From NCBI GenBank assembly GCA_049663805.1, contig JBATEB010000230.1, forward strand, positions 1 through 6,698: DNA of 6,698 nt, written 5' to 3'. The DNA is from VBDM01 sp049663805 (GTDB lineage: Bacteria > Pseudomonadota > Gammaproteobacteria > Burkholderiales > SG8-39). The notes beneath the pieces are model-generated. The model was given only the letters and a program-made list of their open reading frames with translations. It ran no database searches and had not been told where the DNA came from. Of this stretch, positions 6,030 through 6,698 are shown piece after piece (position 1 is the stretch's first letter; each line of letters starts with the position of its first letter). A program made the position numbers and the translations under genes.

Positions 6030-6323
6030 ATGGCCAAGGGATACTGGGTGGTCTGCTACCACGCGATCAAGGATCCGGAGGCGCTCGCCGCCTACGCCCG
6101 GCTCGCGGCGCCGGCGATCGAGGCCGCGGGCGGGCGCTACCTCGCGCGCGGTAACCCGGCGGTGGTGCACGAGCGCGGCATCAAGCAGCGCACGGTGCTG
6201 ATTGAGTTCGAGAGCCTGCCGAAGGCGATCGCCGCGCACGACGGCGCGGGCTATCAGGCGGCGCTCAAGGCCCTGGGCGACGCGGTGCAGCGCGACCTGC
6301 GCATCATCGAGGGCCTGGGCTAG
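6030..6323 (+). CDS. DUF1330 domain-containing protein
   Basis: This 97-residue protein spans one DUF1330 domain, a dimeric ferredoxin-like alpha/beta-barrel fold related to small monooxygenase-type domains. Family features are the opening strand KGYWVVCYHAIKDPEAL (3-19), the AAPAIEAAGGRYLARG helix and turn (26-41), the strand RTVLIEFESLPKA (54-66), and GYQAALKAL (74-82). No catalytic residue is established for the family, so function is unknown. The start is well supported by AAAGGA at 6017-6022 with a 7-base spacer, and a TAAAAT element lies further upstream. Its TAG stop (6321-6323) overlaps by two bases the stop of the convergent gshA (6320-6322), leaving no room for a terminator between them. 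Confidence 0.88.
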   Translation: MAKGYWVVCYHAIKDPEALAAYARLAAPAIEAAGGRYLARGNPAVVHERGIKQRTVLIEFESLPKAIAAHDGAGYQAALKALGDAVQRDLRIIEGLG

Positions 6324-6698
6324 ACCTGCAGCAGTTCCCGGGAGAGGTAGCGCTCGAGGTAGGCGTCGAAGGAAATGCGGTCGGCGGCCTCGGTGAGCTT
6401 CTGTTTCGCGATCGACTCCATGGCAAGGCGCTCGAAAGCGTGCTCGAACTCCGCGGACGGCGGTTCGGCGAGCAGCGCCTCGCGGTGCTTCTTCGACTGC
6501 GCCAGCACCAAGCTCGCATAGCTCCCGCCGTGCTCGCCGCGCATCGCGCCGAGCACCCTTGCCGAGGGGAGCGAATCCGGGTCGGCGAGCTCCGAAACCG
6601 CCGCCGAGAGCGCGTCGCGATAGGCGCTGCCGCCGAGCGCGGCGTCGAGCGCCGCGGCGACCGGCTCGCATTCCCGGAGGATTTCCCCGCCCCATTCG
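6320..6698 (-). CDS. gshA: Glutamate-cysteine ligase, C-terminal part
   Basis: The final 125 residues of a longer protein run off the right edge of the window; the start is outside. The sequence resembles the C-terminus of proteobacterial GshA of the glutamate-cysteine ligase family, which makes gamma-glutamylcysteine, the first step of glutathione synthesis. Recognisable stretches are EILRECEPVAAALD, LPSARVLGAMRGEHGGSYAS, the SKKHREALLAEP helix, and the closing SIAKQKLTEAADRISFDAYL motif. The ATP and substrate-binding regions lie outside the window, so activity cannot be judged. The frame is open from the window edge to the TAG at 6320-6322, so an internal GTG at 6556 is not a real start. 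It is convergent with the DUF1330 gene, and the stops overlap. Confidence 0.75.
   Translation of the reverse strand, partial: EWGGEILRECEPVAAALDAALGGSAYRDALSAAVSELADPDSLPSARVLGAMRGEHGGSYASLVLAQSKKHREALLAEPPSAEFEHAFERLAMESIAKQKLTEAADRISFDAYLERYLSRELLQV

Noticed and set aside
1..6698. A defence, secretion or biosynthetic gene system spanning the window
   Set aside because: Gene orientations alternate, most genes are separate housekeeping or accessory families, and no shared operon or common pathway beyond the liv genes and one gene pair is supported.

Overview
The window is chromosomal DNA of a high-GC proteobacterium, with GC-saturated third codon positions, frequent GTG starts and short intergenic gaps. 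The protein repertoire (LivFGM-type transporter, DUF3293, WRN-like 3'-5' exonuclease, proteobacterial GshA, DUF1330) reads most like a betaproteobacterium of the Burkholderiales/Rhodocyclales kind. That placement is inferred from remembered protein similarity, not from a search. I see no rRNA, tRNA, CRISPR array, phage gene or recognisable transposase.

Layout. (1) Positions 1-1868, plus strand: the 3' end of a branched-chain amino-acid type ABC transporter operon. It holds the C-terminus of the LivM permease, then the LivG and LivF ATPases, joined by two 4-base GTGA start/stop overlaps. A GC-rich hairpin followed by a T-rich stretch just after livF is a plausible operon terminator. (2) Positions about 1924-2246: a poorly explained stretch with a small unrecognised reading frame that may be frameshifted. 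(3) Positions 2247-2906, minus: a DEDDy 3'-5' exonuclease. It is divergent from (4) positions 3028-3819, plus: a glutaredoxin-fold protein lacking the CxxC active site, followed 6 bases later by a DUF3293 gene. (5) Positions 3870-4214, minus: a small FKBP-type peptidyl-prolyl isomerase, convergent with DUF3293 and divergent from (6) positions 4396-5484, plus: a stand-alone MetE-like zinc methyltransferase with all four zinc ligands. (7) Positions 5708-5902, plus: a 64-residue acidic protein of unknown function behind a GC-rich leader. (8) Positions 6030-6323, plus: a DUF1330 protein whose stop codon overlaps that of the convergent gene (9) at 6320-6698, minus: the C-terminal quarter of glutamate-cysteine ligase (GshA), cut by the window edge.

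How the genes fit together. Only the liv genes and the glutaredoxin-like/DUF3293 pair look like transcription units. The rest is a mosaic of single housekeeping or accessory genes in alternating orientation. There is a loose thiol/sulfur flavour (GshA, glutaredoxin fold, MetE-like enzyme), but orientation and spacing do not tie these into one pathway. I did not find a convincing new multi-gene system. The points most worth a second look are the cysteine-less glutaredoxin active site, the unexplained 1924-2246 region, and the shared CTAG stop of the last two genes.
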